Shown here one piece after another: positions 11,146 through 22,493 of a stretch of 64,000 bases of DNA. This DNA is from Dryococelus australis. Taxonomy: Eukaryota; Arthropoda; Insecta; Phasmatodea; Phasmatidae. The stretch spans positions 302,289,466 through 302,353,465 of the forward strand of contig CM057009.1 of the NCBI GenBank assembly GCA_029891345.1. Direction: 5' to 3'. Under the pieces are notes generated by a model that did no database searches, was not told the origin of the DNA, and worked only from the letters and a program-made list of their open reading frames with translations. Every line of letters starts with the position of its first letter. Positions within the stretch are counted from its first letter, which is position 1. Position numbers and translations under genes: made by a program.

Positions 11146-13790
11146 ATGAAAAGATAACAGCAACAGGTAACCGATTTCTTTCACAGAAAATCTAGATGTA
11201 TTGAAAATCGTGACGATATTGCTAGTGATGTAAATATTAGTGATAGTGGGTGTAAATATTTCTGGAGTGAAGATAAGGGTGCAGTACTTATAACTGATTG
11301 TAAACCAGACCCAGCAAGCACTAGCAGTAACAATAGTAAAAGTGATGCTGTGAGTATTCGTGATCGTGATTCTACATCTTTGTGTACTGAAGTTACGGGT
11401 GCTGTTCTTCAAAGGCTGTGTCCGAATTCGCATGAAGTACATACTTGTGCGTACCTGTCGATGGAAGTGACGTCTAAGTGCTATTCGAACAGCAAGTGAA
11501 GTATGCAAGTATACAATTAACCGAAGTTGTATACTTCTCTTATACTTGCGGAATGTGTGCCGCCATTTTGAGAAGCAATTTGTAGTTTAAAATTGATTTT
11601 TGACATAATTATTTGATTTAAAATTTAATAGGGCAACATTCCTACTTCGTAAACATAGAATTTTGAACTGAATATATAATTACCGCAAGTTTCACCTTAA
11701 AAAAAAGGTCTAAACAATAAATTCGTGTTAGGCCTATGTTCCTAACATACAGAAGCTAAGATAAAAAAAGCAATCCAAACTGCACTTAAATACAATAATT
11801 GCAAAGCAATAAAAATGTATGTAAATCAAATTTAAATATTTTAAAATACTTTATTAACTCCTAAAACTTTAGGGAATTATCAATTTCTTATTCGGAATAC
11901 ATGGACATTTAAAGTGGTTAGCTGGCTATTAACTAGCACCGAAGCCAAGAAGACTGTGTTTCCAAATTCATCATGTTTGATGCCAAGGGTAAGTGAAGTA
12001 CGCAAGGATGCAATTACACAAGTATATAACCGGAGTTCGGACACGGCTTAAGTGAGTCTAAATCAGACATAGCCACTGCAGACCTTATTGGAACTTCAAA
12101 GTTCACCTACTGTAAGTGGTAACTGTATAACTTTATCCCAGCCTTTAAGTAAACAGTATCCAAAAAATTTATAAGTGGAGTAGCTCGTTCTTTTAAAGCA
12201 GAATGGTACACGAAATACCCCTGGCTTTATTGGGATGATACATTAGGAACTGTAAAATGTTTTGTTTGTTTGCGAGCAAAAGAGCTTAACTTAAACGTTA
12301 TCACTAGGTCAAAAGTTGACCCAACCTTCATTGTTTCTGGATTTTCCAATTGGAAAAAATCTTCCGAGAAATTTTTATATCATGAAAATAGTGAATCTCA
12401 CAAAGGTTCCGAAGAAGCTCTTTTAGCTTTCAATCAAAGGCCAGTTTCAGCTAGGTTATCTGCCCAAGTTAAGAGGAAATGGAAAAAGCACAGAAAGCAA
12501 TCATTACAATTGTTTCAAGTATCAAATACTTAGCTACTCGTGGTCTTGCTTTAAGAGGCAAACAAGAAAAGGAGGGTAATTTGTATGAGCTACATGAATT
12601 AAGAGGAAATGAAATACCTGCCATTAAAGATAGGTTGTTCAAACGGCATAACTGGCTTTCCCATGATATCCAGAATGAAATACTGCAATTATTGTCTTTA
12701 ACAAGAGTGCGTTTATTTGAATCAAGACATAAAAAACAATAAGTACTTTGCTCTTATTGTAGATGAGACGATCGATATTTCGTTAAAAGAACAAGTTTCC
12801 ATTTCCTTGCGACACGTGGATTTTGATTTTGATGTATTTGATGATTTCATTGGGTTTTATGAGAGACCCTCAACTACGGGAGACACTTTAGCAGCTATTA
12901 TTGTAGATGTTTTGTTGAGGCTAGACCTACCTATAGAAGACAGTCGAGGTCAGTGCTATGACGGTGCTAAAAATATGGGTGGCCACATGAAAGGCGCCCA
13001 AGCTGTATTTAGTTCCACAGAGAATAGAGCTATTTACACACATTGCTTCAGCCATTCTTTAAACTTAGCTATCATTCATGTTTCAAGCATCGTAACTGAA
13101 TTTTCGAATGTTTTGGAAAATGTCCATACATTTGTGAAATTTTTTAATGAATCTGCCAGAACTGCTCTTGTCCTCAATTACAAAGCAGATGATGATCCAG
13201 CTTTGGCAAAACATACTATACTGAAACCTTTGTGCCCTACAAGATGGACTGTGCGATCCAAGTCTTTGAACGTAGTGAATTCTCAATATGAAACAATACT
13301 AAGTGTACTTGACAGCTTGAAATCCAAAGAGTCTGTTACAAATGGATTGTCTGCTTTCTTTGAGAAAACCAGCAGTTTATTTTACCTCACAGTGTCAGTA
13401 ATAGTTTTTGGTATTACAGAGGAACTTGCTGGAAATCTGCAAAACCTCAGACATCAGCATCACATCCACCTTGAGGCAAACTGAAGTAGTTATGGGGCAT
13501 CTTACTGACCTTAGAACAGAGGAAAAGTTCACTGAGTTGTGGGAGAAAGTTAAGAAACGAGGGGAAGATCTATATTTACATTAAGTTAGCCTCCCTCGTG
13601 TCCGAAAACCTCGAAAGTGCTCATAACACAACATAAATGTATCACCACCAGTACAATATTCAAGCGCCGAGAAGTTCTTAAGACAAAAGTACTTTGCCAT
13701 TATCGACAGCACTAAAAGCGAAATCGAATCACGTTTTTAACATCAAGAAATAGCTATTTACAAGGCAATTGAAGATTTTCTTGTAAAGTC
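11146..13790 (+). pseudogene. hAT-superfamily transposase (TTF zinc finger type), broken
   Basis: The frame starts at an ATG at 11146; its fourth codon is now a stop, followed by QQQVTDFF, a common hAT-type opening. An acidic and Ser-rich N-terminal stretch runs to about 11417, where a MITE interrupts it. After the MITE a TTF-type zinc finger is visible (about 12,180-12,400): an FKAEWY block, CFVCL, GFSNWK and an H-x4-H-like end. Frameshifts near 12,480-12,530 and 12,717 lead to a 255-codon open block (12,717-13,484) with the catalytic-core motif ALIVDETIDIS, then QCYDGAKNM, THCFSHSLNLA and LCPTRWTVR. C-terminal dimerisation-like fragments (RQKYF/FAIID region) extend to about 13,790. Without the MITE the gene would span about 2.0 kb, normal for the family. 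It is related to hAT elements resembling ZMYM-type host genes. Confidence 0.88.
11418..12044. mobile_element. 627-bp MITE inserted in the hAT relic
   Basis: The left end reads GTGTCCGAATTCG and the right end is the inverse, CGGAGTTCGGACAC, giving terminal inverted repeats of about 13 bp with one mismatch. GGCT flanks both ends directly (11414-11417 and 12045-12048), consistent with a 4-bp target duplication. The interior has no coding capacity and is AT-rich, with subterminal repeats of the form AAGTGAAGTAYGCAAG near both ends. It interrupts the N-terminal coding part of the hAT transposase, so it is younger than that element. The superfamily is not determined. Confidence 0.8.
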
Positions 13791-14310
13791 ATCGAATGGG
13801 GAGGTGGAAAACATTTGAGATTAAGTTCTACAAATTTGCCAGCACTTCAAGGGGATTTGAATGTCGAGAGGTTTACTAAGTAATTGGCTATGTTGACACA
13901 ACTTTGGTGAGGTTAAGGTTGGGAAGTATTGTAGAGGTATTTGTTACCCGACTAGGCGCATAACACCACATGTGGCTGTGTCGAGGTTGTTCGAGAGTTG
14001 GAGACTCTTGACGTTCTCAGGAACAGCGGGCTGATCTCCCCTCACATTTACTATCTGCAGTGTTTACTAAATGGTGGGTCTTTTAAAATCTGACCAGCAC
14101 AACTGATACTGAACTGCTGATTTATTGCATGACTGAAAGAATTACACTCATAACGCACTGTTAAAAATTCATGGTCGTTTCGGTGGGCTTTGGAGGATCC
14201 AATTCTCTGATGTGCCTTAATGTTTGGCGAAGGGGAAACACATGCAAATAGGGTCTTACTGAATTATCACACACTGGAAAATTGTAATCTTACAATGTGT
14301 ATGCTTATAT
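13791..14310. other. No gene recognised
   Basis: This stretch follows the hAT relic. It may hold that element's 3' terminal inverted repeat, but no partner could be identified by eye. Confidence 0.4.
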
Positions 14311-14312
14311 AG

Positions 14313-14546
14313 GCCATTCACGGTAAAGTGAGCACTTTTTAAGGCCCTCCCAACAGGCTTTAACCACTAATAAATATATCTTATTGCAGCATCAGGCATT
14401 ACATTTTGAAGGTGGTGAAATGTATACACTGTGTTTATTCGTCACAAAGCAATGTTTATATTAAAAAGCAGCAGGAGTATGGAAATAGGATGAAAGGAAA
14501 AATTTAGAAGGGCCTTAGAAAGTGCTCACTTTACCGTGAACAGCCT
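14313..14546. mobile_element. Short MITE with terminal inverted repeats of about 40 bp (family A, copy 1)
   Basis: The left end GGCCATTCACGGTAAAGTG continues through AGCAC and a run of T to AAGGCCC. The right end is its inverse (GGGCCTTAGAAAGTGCTCAC continuing to CCGTGAACAGCC), with only a few mismatches over about 40 bp. Both ends abut TATA, consistent with TA target sites. The interior of about 150 bp has no open frame. TA targeting and long inverted repeats suggest a Tc1/mariner-type non-autonomous element. Confidence 0.85.
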
Positions 14547-15329
14547 ATAATTACACTATCGTGATTTCAGACAACTAACATGCTTGGCAGAGTAGCAACT
14601 ATTTACATTTTCCCTGACCAAGTGACAATTCCCCGATATATCTCTGACTTTCCCCCGTCACATGAAGTTCCCTGACACTTCCCTGTTTCCTCTGAGGGTG
14701 AACATCCTGTATTGTTACGACCATAACGTATATTAATGCTCTATTTAACTCGATTTAACATGAAATGCTTTTTCTCTACAATTTCTAACCCTCCCCTCCA
14801 AACATTATTTTTCACAACATACACCAGCGCTCACGAATGCTGGTAATTATGAAGTACTTTATTTTTACTCTGCATAAGGTTACCACTATTTTATTCTAAC
14901 TTTTAGGGCAAACGTACCATCTGTTGTATGAAATATGCAACCACATATGGCCAAGAAAGACTGCAAGGGATCACCCAAGAGTGAAAATAAACAATAACAT
15001 GGCAGCATTAGGCTTATGTTAGTAACACACATTACAGATACTATTTATTATAAATTTACACCACAGCAGGAATATGAAAATTCTTGCCCCTCGGTATCCT
15101 GAGGTTATGTTTATCTGTTCAGCTTCTCAGTTTATTTTACAAATATTCATACCACACACCCCTAGCCTTACGATATTACTTAATCACGTCATTATAAGAT
15201 TGTAAACAAATTAGAGCAGTGGTTATAAGATTTTTTTTTTTACATTTATTTATTGTATGTAAAGGGGCATTACACAGATACTGGCATCCTTTACTCTTCC
15301 CCCGATACCTAACCTATCATGTGTTTGAT

Positions 15330-15725
15330 ACCAAAAAAAAAGACAAATACAATTAAATGAGGTTAGTACTAAATAGGAAATGCAGAATGCAATTTTAATA
15401 TTATTTGTATGCAAACACGTCGGAAATATGCTGCAGAAATCTATAAAACGCTCAGAATGTGATCCATATTTCTATGCACATTTATTAACCTGATAATTAT
15501 TTACACAACCTATTCACTGCAATATACACATTGATAACAAAAGAAAGATAAATACAACTCAATGGGGTTTGTAATACCTTGGAAATGAGGATTGAAATGG
15601 TAATATTATTTTAAGCATACACCTGGGAAATATGCTGCAGACGTCTAAACAATACTCAGAAATTTAATCTTAATTGAAAACACATTTATTAATTTTGTTA
15701 ATTATTTATACATACAGCAGAATGA
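15330..15725. repeat. Diverged tandem duplication, about 204-bp period
   Basis: The landmark GAAATATGCTGCAG occurs at 15423 and again at 15627. Surrounding phrases (GACAAATACAAYT, TAATATTATTT, CACATTTATTAA, AATTATTTA) repeat in the same order at both positions. The copies are perhaps 70-75% similar by eye. No coding potential was seen. Confidence 0.7.
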
Positions 15726-15901
15726 CATTTTGTAAATACTACTTATTAACTTTTAAAATTTGCGAACTTTATAACCGCAAAACGTACACGTTAATTTTCA
15801 CACCTGAAATAAAATATGGCAACTGTCGTTAAGTACGTAGTATTCTCCACAAGTATACAATTTCAAATACTTACCAAGTATACATACTGTGTGTACTATA
15901 C

Positions 15902-15995
15902 TAGGAATTTGAACAGCGCTAGTATACACCTGATGATGTCACTTCCGGCGACAAGTACCCTCAAGTATGCAATTTTCGAGAATTCAGAAACTGCC
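15902..15995. mobile_element. End fragment related to the 11.4-kb MITE, inverted
   Basis: Reverse-complemented, this stretch matches the left 100 bp of the MITE at 11418 in order: an SCTGAATTC-like start, a GCATACTT block, GTACYTGTCG, GGAAGTGACRTC, and a GCTRTTCRAA block. The far end of this second copy was not found, so it is a fragment or is too diverged to trace. Confidence 0.55.
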
Positions 15996-15999
15996 TTAG

Positions 16000-18715
16000 T
16001 GTAAACCAGTCAGTGTGGCCGTTAAACATATGTAAGTAGGGTCAAGACATTTTTCAGAGGTTGAATCCAAAATGACTCACTTTACAGAGAACATTGTATA
16101 CCAACCCAGCTGGCATTGAGCATGTTTTTGCAATTGGTTCTGTTAATCAAATGATAAAGTAATTCAGTTTTGCTTATGCTATCTATACTGTATTTTTATA
16201 ATTTTATCTCTAGTGCATATCGATAAGCATAACTCTACAGCAGATATTGATTGTCTTTGTTATATAAATCGTTGTATAGTTCAATAAATAAGACGGTGGA
16301 AAAAGTATTCTGAAATTTTTAGTATTGTTATTAAATATTTACATAATTATCAGCTTAGATGCTGAGTAAATGTCAAACTTAGGCCAATTAATGTTTTTCT
16401 TACAAGACAATATGGCAGATATATTACTGGATAACAATGTTTGAATAAACTGACACCAGTGTAAAAAAATTAAACAAATTTATATTAATACTAGAGGTAT
16501 AACTATTTTAACATGTAAGTCAATACACATGAAGCATTACTCTTACCATGTTTTAAATATATTGCTGAGGGTTTTTAATTAGGCCTACTTCATTACATGT
16601 TGTAATATGCTGTACTGCGGCCAAACGTCTGAATTTGGCGCCTACTAGCATAAGCACCAAAAAGATGGCCATTTTGATGAAGTACCATCTGTGGAAAAAT
16701 TACAAAGTTCGTTACCATCATATATGTCAAGCAGCTGAAATGTTGTTACCACTACATAACTTTCGTACACAGTTGCTTTTCCAACCACTGTAACTAACAC
16801 TTTGGGAGAGTACTTTGCAAAATTTGCACGAACAAGATAAGCAATTTGTGAATTTGGCTTCACTTGTGTTTACCAGTCAGGTGCATTACATAAGTTAATA
16901 CAGTTGGCGCATTTTGTATTACTCTCCTAAACTCAACATACATCAAATAAAAGTTGTTGTCACAATAAATTACGTTTAATTGCAGAGACGTAGTTTGAGT
17001 ACAAACAAAATTAACGTCACTCTTATTTAACTATATTTTTGTTCGTGCATACTTGTCTTTATCACTGGTATTAAATTTTTTTCGTAATTATGTGCTCTGA
17101 AAATAAATCAAATGCACAACTGTTGAATGCATAACTGTTGAAATTATAAATTTTTAAGTTTGAGCAGTAGTATATGACTGTGGTGAGATTTATTAGCTTA
17201 CCAACTTGTGTGTGTTAAAATATAAAGTCCCGTATTAGTGTTTCCAACATACAAAAGTGTTTTGAATATTATCATGTTGAGTAATTCAAACAACTGCAGC
17301 CAAATCTTAAGTACAGTTACCGACCATTTGTCAAAGCTATCAGTTGTATTTTATTTTAAAATCAGCAGTTTTAATTAAGTTTCAGTTATGATAACAACCA
17401 TCCCGCCATTCTCGTCTGAATCATTACACAAACAAATTAACAGTGCCAGAAAAACAGTAAATCCAAATTAACATTAATGAATGTTTATTCTCAGGATTTT
17501 ACTACATATCATATTAGTAGTTGTAAAAGAATATACATTTAGTAGGCTTGTGATTCACGAGTGCTATTAAGTGTGTTTCGTTGTGATTTTTCCCATCTGA
17601 CATGCTTAAGCAAATAACTGTGCGAAAGTAGTGTGTTTCTTTGCAACTATGTTGATATGAAGTTATAAAATATATTTATTGTACGGAAATAAGCGCATTT
17701 GTAGGATTTTGACAAATTGAATAGACATTAACGTGTCCTATATAAGCCTTATCAGCAATAAATCACTATTTACATGGGTGGGTACATAAAGTAATTTATA
17801 CTCTAGTTTTTGCGTGGAAAGTAAGTGTAGTAAATTTTACTATGCAGTATTGCATTGAAGGGCTTACGTAGGGCCTACTGCTGTCACCAGCCATTTAAAA
17901 TGCAAAACACCTACCTAAATGAAACCTAATGTCAGAATAGGTTGTAGTTTTTAATGTGACCCTGACTAATTAATATTCAAGCATAAACACCTAGCAATGT
18001 GATCATGACTAATTGATATTCAAGTATAAACACCTAACACTGAAACATACTGTTCAAGCGTAGCCAAACATTTTGCACTGATCCAGAGTTCCAGCACCAG
18101 CAGATGAGTTAATCACCAAAACAGCAATTCAAGTCAAGCCGGCTGTATTGTTGTTGGGTGTGTGTGTGTGTTTTTTTTTTAGCTTGAAGCGTTCTTGCAT
18201 CCGCAGAGCTTGGAATTTGCTATATAAATAGGGGCAGGTATTTTTCGCGATAATATTTACGGCCTTGCTAGACTTCAATATCCTACGTCCACAACCACAA
18301 CTTCCTTTGGTTATTGGACGCATGTCTACATGAGAAGACATTCGACTGTGAAGACTATTTGACTGAGCCAATCATAACGAAGTACTCAGATACTGATTCG
18401 CGGGCAGACACTCGAGTCACATGACATTTAAAATCATCCATCCACGAAAGAGCATAAAACTGGCCTTGAAATATTATCGTGAAAAACAACTGTCCCTACA
18501 TATAAACTAAAATGGGGTGTGCGTTTCGATGCACTACAGGGCGTCGGTACACACATGGTAATTCGTAATAGGGTTTTTTCCAGAAATCATGAAAATAATA
18601 CCTGAATATGTTAGATATGATTATTAGTTATCAAAATTACTAGGAATTTTGGAGGGGCTTCAAGTAGTTTTCTGTAAAAAAAATAAAGTATTATAGGGAA
18701 GAGGGTCATCAAAAA
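16000..18715. other. No gene recognised; AT-rich
   Basis: This is AT-rich DNA with only short accidental frames. The one visible structure is a tandem duplication at 17,956-18,041, listed separately. Confidence 0.5.
17956..18041. repeat. 43-bp tandem duplication
   Basis: Two adjacent copies, beginning GTGACCCTGACTAATT at 17956 and GTGATCATGACTAATT at 17999, share the following phrase TATTCAAGYATAAACACCTA. They differ at about five positions. Confidence 0.8.
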
Positions 18716-18719
18716 TTTT

Positions 18720-19215
18720 TTACCCCAAAATTGCCCTGATCTTCATAGCCCTGCCAACTATCGTTTTTGGGGTTTCTATTTGGAAGATGTTGATACCTAT
18801 AGTAAATTTGTGTTCTGTGTAATTAGTAGAGTGGAATTGTACCTCTTTCATGGATTTTTTTTCTTCGAAATAGCCCCTATTTTTAAGAACTACCCACACA
18901 CGAACACACACTGTTGTCATCCAACAATAGTGAAGCTACCTAGTTAGGTTACGGCTTCCTGTATTTAACGCAGCAAACCACATGTGTATACATAAATTAT
19001 ACCTACATAATTATGTGTTTTACCCCAATTTTCCCTATCTTTGTAGCCCTCCCCACCATCGCATTTGGTTAGTATGTACTGTGAATAGTGTGATGCCTCT
19101 AGTAAATTCTTGTTCTGTGTGATAAGTAATGTCAATATATGTATATCATTTTCTGGGTGGTTTTTAACCCCCACCCCCTCAAACCACCCTGCCGAAAAAA
19201 CCATATTCTGAATAA
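18720..19215. repeat. Two diverged direct copies of a repeat of about 180 bp, 300 bp apart
   Basis: Both copies begin TTTTACCCCAA and proceed through TAGCCCT, CCA-x-CATCG-like, a TAGTAAATT block, TTGTTCTGTGT and TCATGG/TCTGGG-like phrases to a C-rich end. Copy 1 spans about 18,720-18,900 and copy 2 about 19,020-19,200. The family is unknown. Confidence 0.65.
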
Positions 19216-19239
19216 TAACACTGTAGACTTGATTCAAGT

Positions 19240-20925
19240 GTTAATTTTTACAGTTACATAATCACTTAAGATGAACTCAGCTAATAAATGCTTTCAAATA
19301 TAGGAAAATGTAGGAAATAATATGCAATAAATTATTATTCAATTAAAAAAATTAAAAGCTGTCAACTAGGTATTTACAAAAGCAACCCGTATAAACACCA
19401 AACATGTATTACTGTGACCTAACTCAATTTCTCACTCAAGCAGTACACAGTGTACTTACAATAATTGCATCCACTTTCTTGAAACAATGGACAAGTCAAA
19501 GGAATTCTGTAGTGTACAGGGGCTACAAAAACAACCCATTTGGTAAATCAGAAACATTAGCCTATATTTTAATTTTCATGACAATTTCTTTGATCAGTAA
19601 TTAACAATAGTAGCCACAATCCAAGTGACTAAACAAAAGCTAAATATTATAACTAAAAGAAAATTTTGTTATCATCAGATTTTACTAATGCTGTTCATCA
19701 CTAATAATTGTAACTGCAATGACTGTAGTCTGAATGGAAAATTTCTAGTAATGGGGGAATAATTATTTATTTATTTCAACAAAATAGGGCCCTATTGTAA
19801 CAACTTATCATTAGGCTACTCACATTAGGCCTACTGCTGCAAGAGTTTTTTTTAAATACTTTGCTTTTTAATGGTTATGTTAAAGTAAAGTAATCTTTCT
19901 GGGCTTACCAGAAACATTATACACAGAAAATAATGATTCCCTAACTAGGCCTATAGGTAGGTAGCTAGGCCTACTTCGATTTAAGATTATTTTGGATTCT
20001 CCCAAATAAATTTAGATTAACTTTAGATGTTATACATTGAGAAATGATAAAAGTTATGTACACGGTTGTGTGTGTTTTCCAGGTATTAAAATGGTATTTT
20101 TCATTTTACTTTTTATAGTATTAATTTTCTTTGCAACTTTTTCAGCTCCTGGAATTCAGTTTTGTGGTGAGCCTATAAAGGCGAGATTTTAGCATCATTT
20201 TATTAATACTTTACACGTTCGCCAACCAATCTAAAGAATAGAAATACCTTTACAAATGTACATCTAACTAAATTTAAAACACCACAGAGTTAGAAACAGA
20301 TAAACTGAAGCTATGTGTTCCTACATTCTAACATGCATTAAGCATTTCAACGACAAGAAAGATGTGAGAAATATTATAAATTGTTAGTAACTTACCTAAG
20401 GCAACTGGAATTTGATGAAAATAACCAGTACTCCATTAATCTTCTAAAATACCATAAACACCAGATAAAATGGTTAATTTTGCACACCAGGCGGACGTAA
20501 GAAATGCGACGATCGACGAAATCATTAATCGTATTCCCTACTGCACAATGCGTGTAGCCGAGGAAACCAGAACGATTCTGAATGTGACTGTCCGAGTGTA
20601 TATTATCAATAGTCCCAAACATGTTTGGAACTTATCACACACATTTCACGTTTTCAGAAACAGTTTAGGAATCGTGGTATAAATGCATGCGAAAATATTT
20701 TACCAAACACACTTTATCATCATTCCTATATCCCGGTATTGTAATATTCCAAAAAAAATTACAGTTTACTCATATTACCCGAAAACGTGTCTAGCATGCT
20801 GAAGCTCCGAAGTACGAAGCGGTGTAGATATGATCTATTGTCGACCAGCCCACGCAACTCGAAGAGGAACACTGCACACTCGCTCGGGCTGGGGACGAAC
20901 ATTTATACGCGAAAACGCGGCTCGG
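19240..20925. other. No gene recognised
   Basis: This is AT-rich sequence. The phrase TAGGCCTA recurs several times (about 19,812-19,835 and 19,945-19,975). A 70-codon plus frame at 20,470-20,682 has no recognisable motif. The stretch just before 20,925 may be the 5' part of the gypsy pol that follows. Confidence 0.45.
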
Positions 20926-20929
20926 GAAG

Positions 20930-21900
20930 GTTAAGTGCCCCTTACCCCCCAAGTTGCAAGCATTTAGGGAAATTATTGATGAGTTGTTGGAAGCGGGGTT
21001 AGTTTTACTGTCAACGCCTGACTAGTGTTCTCCTGGATTCTTGGTATAATATAAAGATAGCAACAGATACAGATTGGTGGTAAATAATTCTCCGGTAAAT
21101 AACAAAGTATACAAGGATCCCTTTCCCTTGCCGACTATTGATTGCACGTCGCAGCATTTAAGAAAGTCCCATGTTTATTCAGTGGTGGACCTTAATAACA
21201 GCTTTCACAAGTATTTGTTAGATCCTTCTTGTTGGAAATACACTGCTTTCATTACACCCTGGAGTCAAAGTGAATTTACCCGTATCCTTACGGGATCAAA
21301 TTTTGGGAGTTAGTCTCTTCCGAGAGTTCTCGATCATGTTCTTTCATAATTTAAATATGAATTTGTTTTCAACTATATTGATGGTATAATAATGTATATT
21401 GATGATGTGGACTCACATAACCATTTACGTCAGGTATTTTCGAGAATGCGGGAAGTGGGATTAACAGTTGCCATTGAAATTTTTACGTTAGGTTCATGGA
21501 AAGTTAAGTTTTTGGGGTATATTTTATTGTGAAGGCCCAATAATTGCTCATTGATCCGGATCGGGTGACACCTGTAATTCAGTTTCCATGTCCCCGGACT
21601 TTAAAGAGAGTGCAGAAGTTTCTGGGAATATTAGGTCAGAATGCATGCTTCACAGAGCATTTTTCGGAATTAGCAGCACCCCTAAATTGTTTGAAGACGA
21701 AGGGGGTGGATTTTTCCTGGTGACCCGAGCAAAAAAATACTTTTTCCATTTTAAAGCAGAAGCTTTCTTTCCCTTCCCGAATTGCATATCCGGGATTTTT
21801 AACTCCGTTTCGTGGTTAAGGTGGATGCTTCATCTCGTGCCTTAGGGGTAGTTTTGAGTGAGAGGATGGATTTCGGGTTAGCTCCGGCAGCACGAGGCCT
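20930..21900 (+). pseudogene. gypsy reverse transcriptase and start of RNase H, broken
   Basis: The translation shows KLQAFREIIDELLEAG, the block before the polymerase fingers. It then gives VVNNSPVN, DPFPLPTID, VYSVVDLN (with the first catalytic Asp), FITPW, a residual GSNFG, and then FVFNYIDG. Here the usual F/YxDD catalytic box ends in Gly, so a catalytic Asp appears lost (about 21,373-21,384). KVKFLGYIL, RTLKRVQKFLG-like and KVDASSRALGVVLS blocks follow; the last is the start of the tethered RNase H. At least six frame changes are needed. It is typical Ty3/gypsy architecture. Confidence 0.88.
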
Positions 21901-22493
21901 ACTGAAGGGATCATATTGACTGTTGTGAACTTTCAAGAGTCTCTATTCTAGTGTATTTGGTTTATCTGTAATGTGTCATTTTTGACTTTTCTTAGATAAC
22001 AGTGGACTACTTAATATCAAAATTTGAGAGACCTTGTTTCAATACATTTTGAATAATATGAAATACTACCTACAATTACTGAAGGGGTCAAAATTACACC
22101 AGCCCAATATCTTATGTCTACAAGTATATTGTGAAATCCTTATGGTTGTCCCAAGGTGCTAAATACTAAACAACGGACTCATAGTGAAATTGGTAAAATT
22201 CAATAGGCTGTAATCGAGCTGGCAGATCATGTTGGCCTATATTTGTTTACACAACTTAACTTAATCACACACACATTCTAGGAATGTATATGGGCGTTTG
22301 TTGGCATAAAAACACACAGCTATGTTAATATTGTCTTGCTACAGGTGAACACTTGTAAGTAGTCTTTGTGTGGTTTCATTCTGCATTTGTTTTGTAGTAG
22401 AATAAACGTACTATACTGAATCACGTTCAGACAGACAAGGATGCGGAAACATCTGATGCTTGAATAGGTGCTAAAATATTTTCAGAAACTTTC

